33,189 bases of DNA from Dehalococcoides sp. JdFR-54 (GCA_002011475.1 MTNP01000037.1:1-33189); one strand, 5' to 3'. Positions 21,708 to 30,007 are shown, counted from the stretch's first letter. Notes: generated by a model not told the origin, from the sequence alone. Numbers and translations: made by a program.

Positions 21708-23086
21708 TTCTTCCCGGCAACCAGTCGGCAGAAATCCCTTATGTTTTCCTCCTGCTCCAAAGCCCGCACCCGGGATATTATCCTTTGCCTCCTCTCCTCG
21801 GGGTAAATAGCTGAGGCCAGGTCGTGGAACTTAGCGAGCAGCTCCTCCCAGGTGAGGGGGTTTTCTGGGTCGCCCTTGGGGTACTCTATCCTGGTGGAAA
21901 ACCTCCTCCCGTCTTTGGTCACTACCTCTACGCTGGCCGGCCACTGCCTGGGGAAGGCCTTGTCCAGTTCAGGGTCTTGCACACAGGAAACCCTGCCCAT
22001 CATGTCTCTGACTTCGGGGGAATGGATATTCTCCTCGGTATACTCATCCAGGGCGGCCTTGCCATGGAGTATGGCCACGGCCGCCCCAAAGGGCATGCTA
22101 AACTGGGCATCAACCACTGTCTTAGGGTTATACTTCAATTCCCTGGGCTCTACAATTATGGGAAAGGCAGTCTTTAATATGCCTAAAACCGCCTCCTTTA
22201 TCTCCTGTGCTTTCAAATTGTTCTCTTTCATAATCTTGAGGATACCATCTATGGGGCCCTGTTTATAGCGGCAACAGGCATGGGGCTTTATACTGGTTTT
22301 CATGATCTCGAAGGGCGCCCCGAAGTCTGCCAAGACCTTGTTCAAATCGGAACCATCGGAGTAGGAATGTAAGAAACCGAATCTGCCCTCGATGATTGTG
22401 GAAGGTCCCTTAAATCCCCTCTTTGCCAAAAGGGCCGCTATTATGCCATTGTGGGCCGCCCACCCCGGGTGAATTCGCTTAGTCCAGGCACCGCTCGTCA
22501 GAAACTCCATCGAGCCTGACGCCTGGCTTCCGACGATACCCAGGGCATTAAGCATCTGCTCCTTATCCAGGCTGAGTATTTTGGATGCGGCTACAGCCGC
22601 TCCAAAGGCGCCGCATGTCCCCGTAGGGTGAAATCCCCGGGCATAATGATGGGCGGGGTTCAAGGCCTTGCCCAATCTGATCATGACCTCATAGCCCAGT
22701 ATCACCCCCTCTATAAATCTTTTCCCGCCACAGCCGGCCAGTTCGGCAGAAGCGAAGGCCGCCGGGAATATGGCCACTCCGGGGTGAGCGGAGGCCTCGT
22801 TGTTTACATCGTCCAATTCCAGGGAATGGGCTGATGTGCCGTTGGCCAGGGCTGCATAATGATGGGGCGCTCTCATATCGGTCCCGATAATTACGCCCCC
22901 CTGTGGATTCAGGCCCATATCCTCGATCAGATCATAAACAGCTTTGGCCGACTCGGTGAGGGAACCCCGGGCAGCGACGCCCAAGAAATCCAGGGCATGG
23001 TACTTAACCCTATCGATAACCTCGGGGGACAGGTCTTCGTAGGTCAAGCTGCTACAGGAATTCACGAGCTGTTCAGTAGTGCCCAT
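21695..23086 (-). CDS. MmgE/PrpD family protein (2-methylcitrate dehydratase-like)
   Basis: The 463-residue protein has the MmgE/PrpD fold signatures: YHALDFLGVAARGS, GTSAHSLELDDVNNEASAHPGVAIFPAA (the active-site loop), GYEVMIRLGKALNP, GFHPTGTCGAFGAAVAASK, and the lid domain with PHACCRYKQGPIDGILK and VDAQFSMPFGAAVAI. Named members dehydrate 2-methylcitrate, decarboxylate cis-aconitate or isomerise iminodisuccinate, so the fold alone does not define the reaction. No prpB or prpC is present. The gene lies downstream of the aminotransferase-IlvD-KOR operon on the same strand, separated by 113 bases that contain a terminator-like hairpin. It could act on a related carboxylic acid. A GAGGTG Shine-Dalgarno precedes the ATG. 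The 3' end overlaps the convergent FAU-1-like gene. Confidence 0.9.
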   Translation of the reverse strand: MGTTEQLVNSCSSLTYEDLSPEVIDRVKYHALDFLGVAARGSLTESAKAVYDLIEDMGLNPQGGVIIGTDMRAPHHYAALANGTSAHSLELDDVNNEASAHPGVAIFPAAFASAELAGCGGKRFIEGVILGYEVMIRLGKALNPAHHYARGFHPTGTCGAFGAAVAASKILSLDKEQMLNALGIVGSQASGSMEFLTSGAWTKRIHPGWAAHNGIIAALLAKRGFKGPSTIIEGRFGFLHSYSDGSDLNKVLADFGAPFEIMKTSIKPHACCRYKQGPIDGILKIMKENNLKAQEIKEAVLGILKTAFPIIVEPRELKYNPKTVVDAQFSMPFGAAVAILHGKAALDEYTEENIHSPEVRDMMGRVSCVQDPELDKAFPRQWPASVEVVTKDGRRFSTRIEYPKGDPENPLTWEELLAKFHDLASAIYPEERRQRIISRVRALEQEENIRDFCRLVAGKNYLP

Positions 23087-23162
23087 TTTTCAGTTCACCT
23101 CGTCTCAAAGTTCTTCGTATAGTTCGCTCAGGCCCACCAGACGAAAAACACGGCAATCCTTC

Positions 23163-23192
23163 AAAAGAGGCCCCAGACCTGCAAATCTGGGG
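23163..23192 (-). terminator. Probable terminator or attenuator after korC
   Basis: Read on the minus strand, CCCCAGA (23192-23186) pairs with TCTGGGG (23177-23171) across eight bases, then CC and a TCTTTT run. It lies just after the korC stop and before the MmgE/PrpD gene. The T-run is short, so some read-through is likely. Confidence 0.5.
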
Positions 23193-23199
23193 GCGATTT

Positions 23200-23751
23200 T
23201 CAGGTTTTCTTGGCCAGGAGCCCGGCACTATACCCCTTTCTCAGGGCTTCCAGGCTCGTCTCCGTCCTCGCGCCTGGGACTCGGCTTGCCACTGCCTGTT
23301 CCAGCGACTCCAGGGCTACCACCTCAGAGAGGGCTGCCATCGCCCCCAGAGCCACCAGGTTGGCCAATAGTGGCTCCCCCAATTCCCTCCGAGCTATGGA
23401 TACCAGAGGTATCCGATATATCAAAAGCGACTCTGGGAGGCAGCTACATTCTTGATCCGAATCGACGATAAGCACGCCCCCGGGACGCATTCTAGCCCCA
23501 TACAACTGGGCATCGGCCCGGGTGAAGGCCACCACGATATCGGGCTGGGTTGCCGCTGGGAAGTCGATCTCCTCATCCCCAATTACCACCTCCGACCGGC
23601 TGGGACCGGTTCGGGCACTGATGCTGAAGAAGCCCAGTTGACTGATAAACTTATCCTCGTAAAGGCCAACGGCATCGGCCAGGATGGTGCCGGCAAAAAC
23701 AAGCCCCTGCCCGGCCAGGCCCGCCAATACCACCTCCGTCCGCTTAGCCAT
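23200..23751 (-). CDS. korC: 2-oxoacid:ferredoxin oxidoreductase, gamma subunit (KorC-type)
   Basis: The 183-residue protein is an OFOR gamma subunit: TEVVLAGLAGQGLVFAGTILADAV carries the GxGGQG-like loop (here GLAGQG), followed by SARTGPSRSEVVIG and the PDIVVAFTRADA strand that binds the CoA side. It works with KorA, KorB and KorD to convert a 2-oxoacid, CoA and oxidised ferredoxin to acyl-CoA, CO2 and reduced ferredoxin. It is the last gene of the operon and overlaps korB by eight bases. The gamma subunit does not reveal the substrate; 2-oxoglutarate is the default for this subunit order, but branched-chain or sugar-derived 2-oxoacids are possible given the adjacent dehydratase. Confidence 0.9.
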   Translation of the reverse strand: MAKRTEVVLAGLAGQGLVFAGTILADAVGLYEDKFISQLGFFSISARTGPSRSEVVIGDEEIDFPAATQPDIVVAFTRADAQLYGARMRPGGVLIVDSDQECSCLPESLLIYRIPLVSIARRELGEPLLANLVALGAMAALSEVVALESLEQAVASRVPGARTETSLEALRKGYSAGLLAKKT

Positions 23752-24580
23752 GGGTATCCCCTTTGGCCCGCCGGATCAGGGCTTCGTACTCCGCTGTAAA
23801 TTCGGGCCCTTCTACCTCCCGCAGCACCCCCCGCACAGCCCTCCCCCCGATGGCTTCCGGGTGCAGCTCCGCCTCCCTGACCGAGACGGTCGCCCTCTGT
23901 AGCTGCCGAAACATGTCCACCGGCGTGGCCATGGCATTCCGTCGGCCGAACTGGACGGGGCAGGGGGCTAGCACCTCGATCACGGAAAAGCCGCGATGGG
24001 CAATGCCCCGGGCTATAAGACGAACTAGCTCTTGGGTGTGATACACGGTGCCGCGCGCTACATAGGTAGCGCCAGCAGCTATGGCCAGGGCACACATATC
24101 AAAGGGAGGCTCTATGTGCCCATAGGGGGAGGTGCTGGTGAAGCTGCCCATGGGTGTCAGGGGCGAGTACTGACCACCGGTCATGCCGTAGGCCTGGTTG
24201 GCCATAATAATGGCCGTTATGTCCATATTGCGCCGGGCCGCCTGAATGAAATGGTTGCCCCCGATGGCGGCACAATCCCCATCGCCCATGGGCGCGATAA
24301 CGGTGAGCTCGGGATTGGCGAACTTTATCCCAGTGGCGGCGGCCAGGGCCCGGCCATGGGTGCCATGAAAACCGTCGAAATTCAACAGGGTATACACCTG
24401 TCCCGAGCAGCCGATTCCGGTGACGATGACCACCTTGTCCGCATCCAACCCGAGTTGATCTATGGCCCGCACCATGGCACCGGTAGCCGTGCCCAGTCCG
24501 CATCCCGGACACCAGGTGGTGGGCAGGGCCCCCCGGCGAAAGTACCGCTCTACCATATCCCTGTTCCGCATTAGCGCCAT
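23744..24580 (-). CDS. korB: 2-oxoacid:ferredoxin oxidoreductase, beta (TPP-binding) subunit (KorB-type)
   Basis: The 278-residue protein carries the thiamine-diphosphate site: WCPGCGLGTATGAMVRA near the N-terminus, VTGIGCSG, GFHGTHGRALAAATGIKFANP, and the Mg-TPP motif GDGDCAAIGGNHFIQAARRN with ANQAYGMTGGQ. CPGCG and the later cysteine supply [4Fe-4S] ligands in the family. ATG 24580 has GGAGGAGG about ten bases upstream and overlaps the korA stop by ten bases. An in-frame extension to 24658 lies inside korA and looks non-coding. Subunit length and the GQYSPLTP sequence are typical of KorB. Confidence 0.93.
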   Translation of the reverse strand: MALMRNRDMVERYFRRGALPTTWCPGCGLGTATGAMVRAIDQLGLDADKVVIVTGIGCSGQVYTLLNFDGFHGTHGRALAAATGIKFANPELTVIAPMGDGDCAAIGGNHFIQAARRNMDITAIIMANQAYGMTGGQYSPLTPMGSFTSTSPYGHIEPPFDMCALAIAAGATYVARGTVYHTQELVRLIARGIAHRGFSVIEVLAPCPVQFGRRNAMATPVDMFRQLQRATVSVREAELHPEAIGGRAVRGVLREVEGPEFTAEYEALIRRAKGDTHG

Positions 24581-25707
24581 GCTCGACGGACCTCCTCCAG
24601 CTTGTCCAGGATCTGTTCTGGCATCAGGTATTGCCCATTGAAGCGAGCCACGGACCACACCTCACTGGCCCCGCAGCTGGCCTCCCTGACCTTTTCCACC
24701 ATCTGTCCCATATTCATCTCCGCCACCAATAGGCCTCTGATCCTTTGGGCAACCTGGGAGATCAACTGGCTGGGGAAGGGCCAAAGGGTGACCAGACGAA
24801 GCAGCCCCGCCTTCAGCCCCCGGGAGCGGGCTTGTTTCACCGCAGCCAGCGCCGACCGGGCCACCGAACCATAGGCCACCACCACCACCTCTGAGTCCTC
24901 AAGCCACCTCCCCTCGGTGAGCACCACCTCGTCTTGATGGTCGTGGATCTTGGAGTGCAAACGCTTCAGCAATCCCTCTGCCGCAGCGGCGTCAACCCCC
25001 ACCGGGTAACCGCGCTCATTATGGGTGGTAGTGGTGGCATACCAGCGATAGCCGGTGCCGAAGTCGGCCATGGGTGGCACGCCGTCGGGCCCGCCGGCAT
25101 AGGGCCTGTAGTGGTCTGGGGCCATAGCGGGTCGAGGCCTGTCCACGACGGGCACCGACGGGGGCAGATCCACCTTCTCCCGCAAACGGCCGATGATGGC
25201 ATCGGAGAGGAGGATCACCGGGGTGCGGAGTCGCTCGGCCAAATTCACTGCCCTCACCGTTAGCTCGAAGCTTTCCTTTACCGACCACGGGGTGAGGACG
25301 ATGGCCGGGTGGTCGCCATGGGTGCCCCACCTCGCCGCCATCACATCCCCCTGGGCTGGCCAAGTGGCCCACCCTGTGCTGGGCCCGGCGCGCTGCACAT
25401 TGACCACCACACAGGGGGCCTCCAGCATCACAGCCATGCCGATATTTTCCTGCATCAGACTAAAACCAGGGCCGGAGGTGGCGGTCATGGCCTTGAGCCC
25501 AGCTAGCGAGGCCCCGACCACAGCCGCCATGCTGGCCAGCTCGTCCTCCATCTGGATGAACTTCCCGCCCAGGGCGGGCAAGCGCCTCGCCATCTCCTCG
25601 GCTATCTCGGAGGATGGGGTGATGGGGTAACCGGCAAAAAACCTGACCCCGCTCCTCAGGGCCCCCTCCACACAGGCCTCATTGCCCGAGAGCACCATCG
25701 TCGTCAC
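24571..25707 (-). CDS. korA: 2-oxoacid:ferredoxin oxidoreductase, alpha subunit (KorA-type)
   Basis: The 378-residue protein begins LSGNEACVEGALRSGVRFFAGYPITPSSEIAEEM, the standard opening of KorA. It continues with QMEDELASMAAVVGASLAGLKAMTATSGPGFSLMQE and the NVQRAGPSTGWATWPAQGD loop, which lies near the 2-oxoacid side chain in the family. It is a pyrimidine-binding subunit partnered with KorB. The start is GTG 25707, chosen because GGAGG lies seven bases upstream and the codon overlaps the korD stop (GTGA). ATG 25698 is the alternative. Longer in-frame sequence to 25863 merely shadows korD. Here the loop reads WATWPAQGD, where many KorA proteins have LPTKTEQGD; this could reflect a different substrate. 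Confidence 0.93.
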   Translation of the reverse strand: MTTMVLSGNEACVEGALRSGVRFFAGYPITPSSEIAEEMARRLPALGGKFIQMEDELASMAAVVGASLAGLKAMTATSGPGFSLMQENIGMAVMLEAPCVVVNVQRAGPSTGWATWPAQGDVMAARWGTHGDHPAIVLTPWSVKESFELTVRAVNLAERLRTPVILLSDAIIGRLREKVDLPPSVPVVDRPRPAMAPDHYRPYAGGPDGVPPMADFGTGYRWYATTTTHNERGYPVGVDAAAAEGLLKRLHSKIHDHQDEVVLTEGRWLEDSEVVVVAYGSVARSALAAVKQARSRGLKAGLLRLVTLWPFPSQLISQVAQRIRGLLVAEMNMGQMVEKVREASCGASEVWSVARFNGQYLMPEQILDKLEEVRRAWR

Positions 25708-25916
25708 CGATCCACCTCCAGGTCGATGGCGAAGTCGGGACATATTAGCTCGCAGTTCCCGCAGGCGGTACACCTCTCCTGGTGGGCCACCACGGGCATG
25801 CCGGCATCGGACCTGAACACCCCTCGGGCACAGAGCTCGATGCACAGGCCACACCCCTTGCACCGTGCCCTATCTATCCCGATCCCGACCGGCCCTCTCC
25901 CGGTTGGTTTAGCCAT
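25704..25916 (-). CDS. korD: 2[4Fe-4S] ferredoxin subunit of the KOR-type oxidoreductase (delta, KorD)
   Basis: The 70-residue protein has two typical 4Fe-4S motifs, CKGCGLCIELC (C19, C22, C25, C29) and CTACGNCELIC (C49, C52, C55, C59). It would pass electrons from the TPP subunit to soluble ferredoxin. The ATG at 25916 lies two bases after the dehydratase stop, and its own stop overlaps the korA GTG, so it is translated as part of the chain ilvD-korD-korA-korB-korC. Its position inside the operon, rather than as a free ferredoxin gene, supports the subunit role. Confidence 0.92.
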   Translation of the reverse strand: MAKPTGRGPVGIGIDRARCKGCGLCIELCARGVFRSDAGMPVVAHQERCTACGNCELICPDFAIDLEVDR

Positions 25917-25918
25917 GG

Positions 25919-27685
25919 TCAGCCTTCCGGACTTTGTAGGTAAGCACCCTCCATGGCCGGGGTTGCCAGTTGGCAGTAGATGCCCAGAGCGCCGGCGGTA
26001 TACTTCGGGGCAGGCCGTCGCCATCCGGCCCTTCGTTGTTCAAGGGCGGCCCCTACTTCCTCCGGGCGCTTCATCTCGCCGTGGATGCCCACGATATTGA
26101 TCGCCCTTCGCTGGAGGCTTATTTCTACCAGGTCCCCATTCTCCACCAGGGCGATGGGGCCCCCGGCGAAGGCTTCTGGGGATACATGACCGATCACCGG
26201 GCCGGCGGTGGCCCCTGAAAATCGGCCATCGGTGACCAAGGCGATGGATTTCCGATACCTCTCCAGGCCAACTATGGCTGCCGTTGTATAGTAGAGCTCC
26301 GGCATCCCACTCCCCTGTGGGCCCTCGTACCTGACAATCAAGACAGAGCCCTCCTCAATCTCCTGTTGGGTGACAGCCCGATAGCAATCCTCCTCGCGGT
26401 CGAAAACAACGGCTTTGCCCGTGTGTTCATACATGCTGGGGTCACAGGCGCTATATTTGAAAACCGACCCCATAGGAGCCAGGTTGCCCCTGAGGATGGC
26501 TACAGAGCCATATGTGTTTCTGGGGTCTTCCGGACTCCTGATAACGTCCTCCCTGGTCAATCCCCTGGAGCCGTCGATGGTGGCATAATTGCCCAAATAG
26601 CCCTCGCCGGCCCTGAAGAAATCAGAGCCCAGGACGGTCTCCAGATTTTTGCCCACAGTCTCGCCGGTCACGGTCAGTGCCTCCAGGTCCAGGAGGCCGG
26701 AATCCCTGAGCAGGGCAATGACCCTTTGCACACCACCTGCGTACCAGAACTGTCTCGATGAGTATTCCCCGGCGGTGTGGATATTTGTCAGGTAGGGAAC
26801 CTTTTGCCCCAGGCTATCGAAGAGGCTCGCGTCAAAATCGATTCCAGCGGCGCGGGCAATGGCAGGCAAGTGTAATAGAGCATTGGTGGAGCCACCTGTG
26901 GCCTGATGGACGACCACAGCATTTGTAAGGGACCCCGCCGACAGGATATCCCTGGTCTTCATTCCCCGCCTCAACAGCTCCATCACCAGGTTGCCAGCCT
27001 TTCTGGCGCTGTCCAGGATATAGCGCTCATTGGCGGGGGTGAGTGCCGAGGTTGGAGGGGCCAGGCCCAGGGCTTCGGCCATGACCTGCATTGTGGAGGC
27101 GGTGCCCATAAATTGGCAGGCACCCACACAGGGAATGCAATGGCTCCGCATGAACTCCAACTCATCGTGGGAGAGGAGCCCCCCCTCTACACGGGCGGCG
27201 GCTGGACCCACAGAGCCGCACATTAAATAGCTAGCCCCCACATCGCTGGAACCGCCCGGGACAACCACAACCGGGATTTCATCCTTCAGTCTGGCAGCAG
27301 CGATCAGAGCTGCTGGCAGGGCCTTATCGCAACTGGAAATAAATATGGCCCCATCAAAGCGGTGGGACTGCACATAGATTTCCAGCATGGCCGCTATATA
27401 TTCCCTCGACGCCAAGACATAGTTCATCCCATCGTGGCCCTGGGAAACCCCGTCACAGACGTCGGTGGTGGTGTACTTAAACGGGGCCCCTCCGGCCTCG
27501 CGCACCCCGATCATGGCCTGTTCCACCAGCGAATCCAGGTGAAAACTGCCGGCATGGGAGTAACCCGCGTTGGAATGCACCAAGATCAGGGGTTTATCTA
27601 GGTCTGCCCGAGAAATCCCCTGCGGCTGAAGCAGCGACAGGTGAATAGGGGTGGCCTGGCGCATCTGGTCACTTCTCAGTCTCAT
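25919..27685 (-). CDS. IlvD/Edd family dehydratase (2-oxoacid forming), substrate uncertain
   Basis: The 588-residue protein belongs to the dihydroxyacid/6-phosphogluconate dehydratase family, iron-sulfur enzymes that remove water from 2,3-dihydroxyacids or sugar acids to give 2-oxoacids. Clear motifs are TDVCDGVSQGHDGMNYVLASREYIA (about 75-99), SSCDKALPAALIAAA with C119, GACQFMGTASTM with C190, ATGGSTNALLHL, and RYEGPQGSGMPELY. By eye, the position of the first cluster cysteine of [2Fe-2S] DHAD enzymes (TPCN) is occupied by AGSFH near 45-49, while CDGVSQG is more like Edd. So this is probably not a standard valine/isoleucine DHAD. GGAGG lies eight bases before ATG 27685. It lies between the aminotransferase and KOR genes and may feed the oxidoreductase with a 2-oxoacid. 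Confidence 0.9.
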   Translation of the reverse strand: MRLRSDQMRQATPIHLSLLQPQGISRADLDKPLILVHSNAGYSHAGSFHLDSLVEQAMIGVREAGGAPFKYTTTDVCDGVSQGHDGMNYVLASREYIAAMLEIYVQSHRFDGAIFISSCDKALPAALIAAARLKDEIPVVVVPGGSSDVGASYLMCGSVGPAAARVEGGLLSHDELEFMRSHCIPCVGACQFMGTASTMQVMAEALGLAPPTSALTPANERYILDSARKAGNLVMELLRRGMKTRDILSAGSLTNAVVVHQATGGSTNALLHLPAIARAAGIDFDASLFDSLGQKVPYLTNIHTAGEYSSRQFWYAGGVQRVIALLRDSGLLDLEALTVTGETVGKNLETVLGSDFFRAGEGYLGNYATIDGSRGLTREDVIRSPEDPRNTYGSVAILRGNLAPMGSVFKYSACDPSMYEHTGKAVVFDREEDCYRAVTQQEIEEGSVLIVRYEGPQGSGMPELYYTTAAIVGLERYRKSIALVTDGRFSGATAGPVIGHVSPEAFAGGPIALVENGDLVEISLQRRAINIVGIHGEMKRPEEVGAALEQRRAGWRRPAPKYTAGALGIYCQLATPAMEGAYLQSPEG

Positions 27686-27701
27686 CTCCTCTCCCTCCTA
27701 A

Positions 27702-27740
27702 CCGGTTCCCCTGAAAAACAGGGTTTTTCAGGGGAACCGG
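27702..27740. repeat. Perfect 17-bp inverted repeat (hairpin) between the aminotransferase and dehydratase genes
   Basis: CCGGTTCCCCTGAAAAA (27702-27718) is the exact reverse complement of TTTTTCAGGGGAACCGG (27724-27740), with loop CAGGG. It lies in the 84-base spacer inside an apparent operon, just upstream of the dehydratase Shine-Dalgarno on the minus-strand transcript. There is no T-run after the stem in either direction. It could be a processing or stability hairpin, or a protein-binding palindrome. Confidence 0.9.
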
Positions 27741-27769
27741 GCAATATCCCCGCCTTCGGCTTGTGGGCC

Positions 27770-28957
27770 TTACTTCTCCCTCAGGGCCTGGGCGGCTGCT
27801 GTCACCCCGGCCCCCGCCTCCACGGACCAGCCTTCTGCCACCAGCAGCTTTTCCAGGGCGGACAGGAGGAGCAGCACATTCTCCTGGGTGGAGGAATACC
27901 CCATGAGTCCGATGCGCCAGATCTGCCCTTTTAGCGACCCCAGGCCCCCGCCGATCTCGATGCCGAACTCGTGGAGCAGCCTCTGCCTCACCCGCACATC
28001 ATCGACGCCTGGGGGGATGCGCACCGAGGTCAGCGTGTTCAGTCGGTAGCCCTCCTGAGCATGCAGCCTTAACCCCATGGCCTCCAGCCCGGCGCGGAGG
28101 GCCGAGCCATGCCTGAGGTGGCGCTGGAAACGGGCCTCCAGGCCCTCCTCGGCGGCAAGGGCCAGGGCCTCGTGGAGGGCGTAGATCATGCATATGGGCG
28201 CGGTATGATGATAGAAGCTGCCCGTGGGCCAGTATGAGGAAAGCAGCCCCAGGTCCAGATACAAACTCTGCACCTTGCGGGCACGTGCCCCCAGCCCGGC
28301 CAGGGCCCTTTGGTTGACGGTAAAGGGGGCCAGGCCAGGGGGACAGCTTAAGCACTTCTGCGAGCCGCTGTAGCAGATGTCAATGCCCCACTCGTCCACG
28401 GCCACCTCATGCCCCCCCAGGGAGGTGACGGTGTCCACCAGAAACAGGGCCTCGTACTGCTTGGCCAGTTGGGAGGCCTCCACCAGGGGCTGGAGGACGC
28501 CGGTGGAGGTCTCGGCATGAACCAGGGCCAGCAGCTTCACTCGCCTCTGGGCCTTCAGGGCTGCTTCGATGGCTTCGGGTTCGACGATTCGCCCCCACTC
28601 TGCGGCCACCCGGACCACTTCAGCCCCGCATCTCTGGGCAACGTCCACCATCCTTTCCCCGAAAAAACCATTGACCCCTATGACGGCGACGTCCCCCGGT
28701 TCCAAGAAGTTGCAAAGGCCGGCCTCCATCCCCGCCGAGCCCGTGCCGGAGATGGGGAAGGTAAGCTCGTTCTTCGTCTGGAAGAGGCCGCGGAGGAGAT
28801 GCATGGTATCCTCCATGACGGTGAGAAAATATGGGTCCAGGTGTCCCACCAGGGGCGCCAGCATGGCCCCCTGGACGCGGGGGTGGACATTGCTGGGCCC
28901 AGGGCCCAGCAAGACCCGGTTCGGTGGGTTCAGGTGGTGGCGGGAAATGTCGGACAT
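27770..28957 (-). CDS. Class-V aminotransferase (alanine/serine-glyoxylate aminotransferase type)
   Basis: The 395-residue protein is a PLP fold-type I, class-V aminotransferase. GPGPSNVHPRV opens the fold, SGTGSAGMEA binds the cofactor phosphate, HAETSTGVLQPL and VDTVTSLGG carry the PLP-contacting Asp175, and the Schiff-base lysine is K201 in SGSQKCLSCPPGLA. TGSFYHHTAP is the substrate-loop signature of the alanine/serine-glyoxylate and PucG-like group. The reaction exchanges an amino group between alanine, serine or a similar donor and glyoxylate or another 2-oxoacid. ATG 28957 was chosen because AAGGAGG sits nine bases upstream; the open frame to 29050 runs through the promoter. The gene heads the minus-strand operon with the dehydratase and KOR, so it may make or remove a 2-oxoacid of the same pathway. 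Confidence 0.9.
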   Translation of the reverse strand: MSDISRHHLNPPNRVLLGPGPSNVHPRVQGAMLAPLVGHLDPYFLTVMEDTMHLLRGLFQTKNELTFPISGTGSAGMEAGLCNFLEPGDVAVIGVNGFFGERMVDVAQRCGAEVVRVAAEWGRIVEPEAIEAALKAQRRVKLLALVHAETSTGVLQPLVEASQLAKQYEALFLVDTVTSLGGHEVAVDEWGIDICYSGSQKCLSCPPGLAPFTVNQRALAGLGARARKVQSLYLDLGLLSSYWPTGSFYHHTAPICMIYALHEALALAAEEGLEARFQRHLRHGSALRAGLEAMGLRLHAQEGYRLNTLTSVRIPPGVDDVRVRQRLLHEFGIEIGGGLGSLKGQIWRIGLMGYSSTQENVLLLLSALEKLLVAEGWSVEAGAGVTAAAQALREK

Positions 28958-29018
28958 GGGTGATTGCCTCCTTTCTCCTTGATGAAACCCGGCTGAGCCG
29001 TTGAAAAATAGTGTTAGG

Positions 29019-29047
29019 ATTGTAACGGCTGCGGGGGTCGATGTCAA
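29019..29047 (-). promoter_or_regulatory. Promoter for the aminotransferase-dehydratase-KOR operon
   Basis: On the minus strand, perfect TTGACA (29047-29042), 17 bases, TACAAT (29024-29019). It is 62 bases upstream of the aminotransferase ATG. Confidence 0.75.
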
Positions 29048-29143
29048 CACACCGCGGTGGCAAATAAAATCTGGCCCCCGCTGCCAGGAGCCTCGGGGGC
29101 CTATGCGGTCGATCTCTCCCGGGAAGGGAACAAAGCGACCCTC

Positions 29144-30007
29144 TCAGGAGGAACCGGGTGCTCCTCGGCTATCGATTTCGCGCTGGATGGCCTCGACCTG
29201 CTCCGGGCTGAGCTGGCGGAAGCGGGTCTGAGCTTCGAAGTACTCGGCAACTGGCCGTTTATGCCTCGGCGTGTAGGTGGTGTGGAATTCGCCATTCTCA
29301 AACTCCAACAGGTTCCACATGCCGCTCTCCACAGCCATGCGGCCCAGCTCGATGGCGCGATCTGGGGCAAAACCCCATCCTGTAGGGCACGGCACCAGGA
29401 CCTGGATATAGGTGGGGCCATTTATCTTGCTGGCCTTTTCCACTTTCCGCATAAAGTCCAGGGGATAGGATATGCAGGCGGTGGCGGCATAGGGGATGCC
29501 ATGGTCAGCCACAATGCGCAACATGTCCTTTTTGGGCCTATTCTCGAAGCAGCGTCCCGGGGTGGTAGTGGTGGTGGCCCCATAAGGCGTCAGGCCGCTT
29601 CTCTGTATGCCCGTATTCATATAGGCCTCATTATCGTAGCAGATATAGATGAACTTGTAGCCGCAGTCGATAGCGCCGGAAAGGGCCTGGATACCTATAT
29701 CTGCCGTGCCTCCGTCGCCGGCGAAGCCCACCACGTGGATGTCCTCTCGCCCCCTTCTCTTGAAACCGGCACTGATGCCAGAAAGGGCTGCCGCCGTGGC
29801 GGCGAAGGCCATAACCGTCATGGGCACAAAGAAGGGTGCCTGGGGGTAGTAGGCGGATACGGTGCTGATGCAGCCCGCCGGCACTACGAAGACGCTATTT
29901 TCCCCCAGCACCTTCAAGGTGAGGCGCAGGGCCAAAACGGAAGCACAGCCCGCGCACCCATAAGAGCATCGGTATAATTCCTCTTTGGAGACCTCTTTCA
30001 GCTTCAT
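29144..30007 (-). CDS. porB: Pyruvate:ferredoxin oxidoreductase, beta subunit
   Basis: The 287-residue protein is a TPP-binding OFOR beta subunit. N-terminal cysteines in CSYGCAGC and GCISTVS are expected [4Fe-4S] ligands, and the TPP-Mg motif is GDGGTADIGIQALSGAID with YDNEAYMNTGIQRS. TPYGATTTTTPGRCF and PCPTGWGF are hallmarks of PorB. It forms pyruvate synthase/oxidoreductase with PorA, PorD and PorC. Its ATG overlaps the porA stop by four bases (ATGA). Pyruvate is the likely substrate because of the PorB-type signatures; the reaction can run in either direction in anaerobes and would link acetyl-CoA to central metabolism. Confidence 0.94.
   Translation of the reverse strand: MKLKEVSKEELYRCSYGCAGCASVLALRLTLKVLGENSVFVVPAGCISTVSAYYPQAPFFVPMTVMAFAATAAALSGISAGFKRRGREDIHVVGFAGDGGTADIGIQALSGAIDCGYKFIYICYDNEAYMNTGIQRSGLTPYGATTTTTPGRCFENRPKKDMLRIVADHGIPYAATACISYPLDFMRKVEKASKINGPTYIQVLVPCPTGWGFAPDRAIELGRMAVESGMWNLLEFENGEFHTTYTPRHKRPVAEYFEAQTRFRQLSPEQVEAIQREIDSRGAPGSS

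Noticed and set aside
25708-25863. N-terminal extension of korA
   Set aside because: It is the korD gene read in another frame; the GTG at 25707 begins exactly where KorA homology begins.
27702-27740. Rho-independent terminator, or an insertion-sequence end
   Set aside because: No T-run follows the stem in either direction and no transposase or target duplication is nearby.
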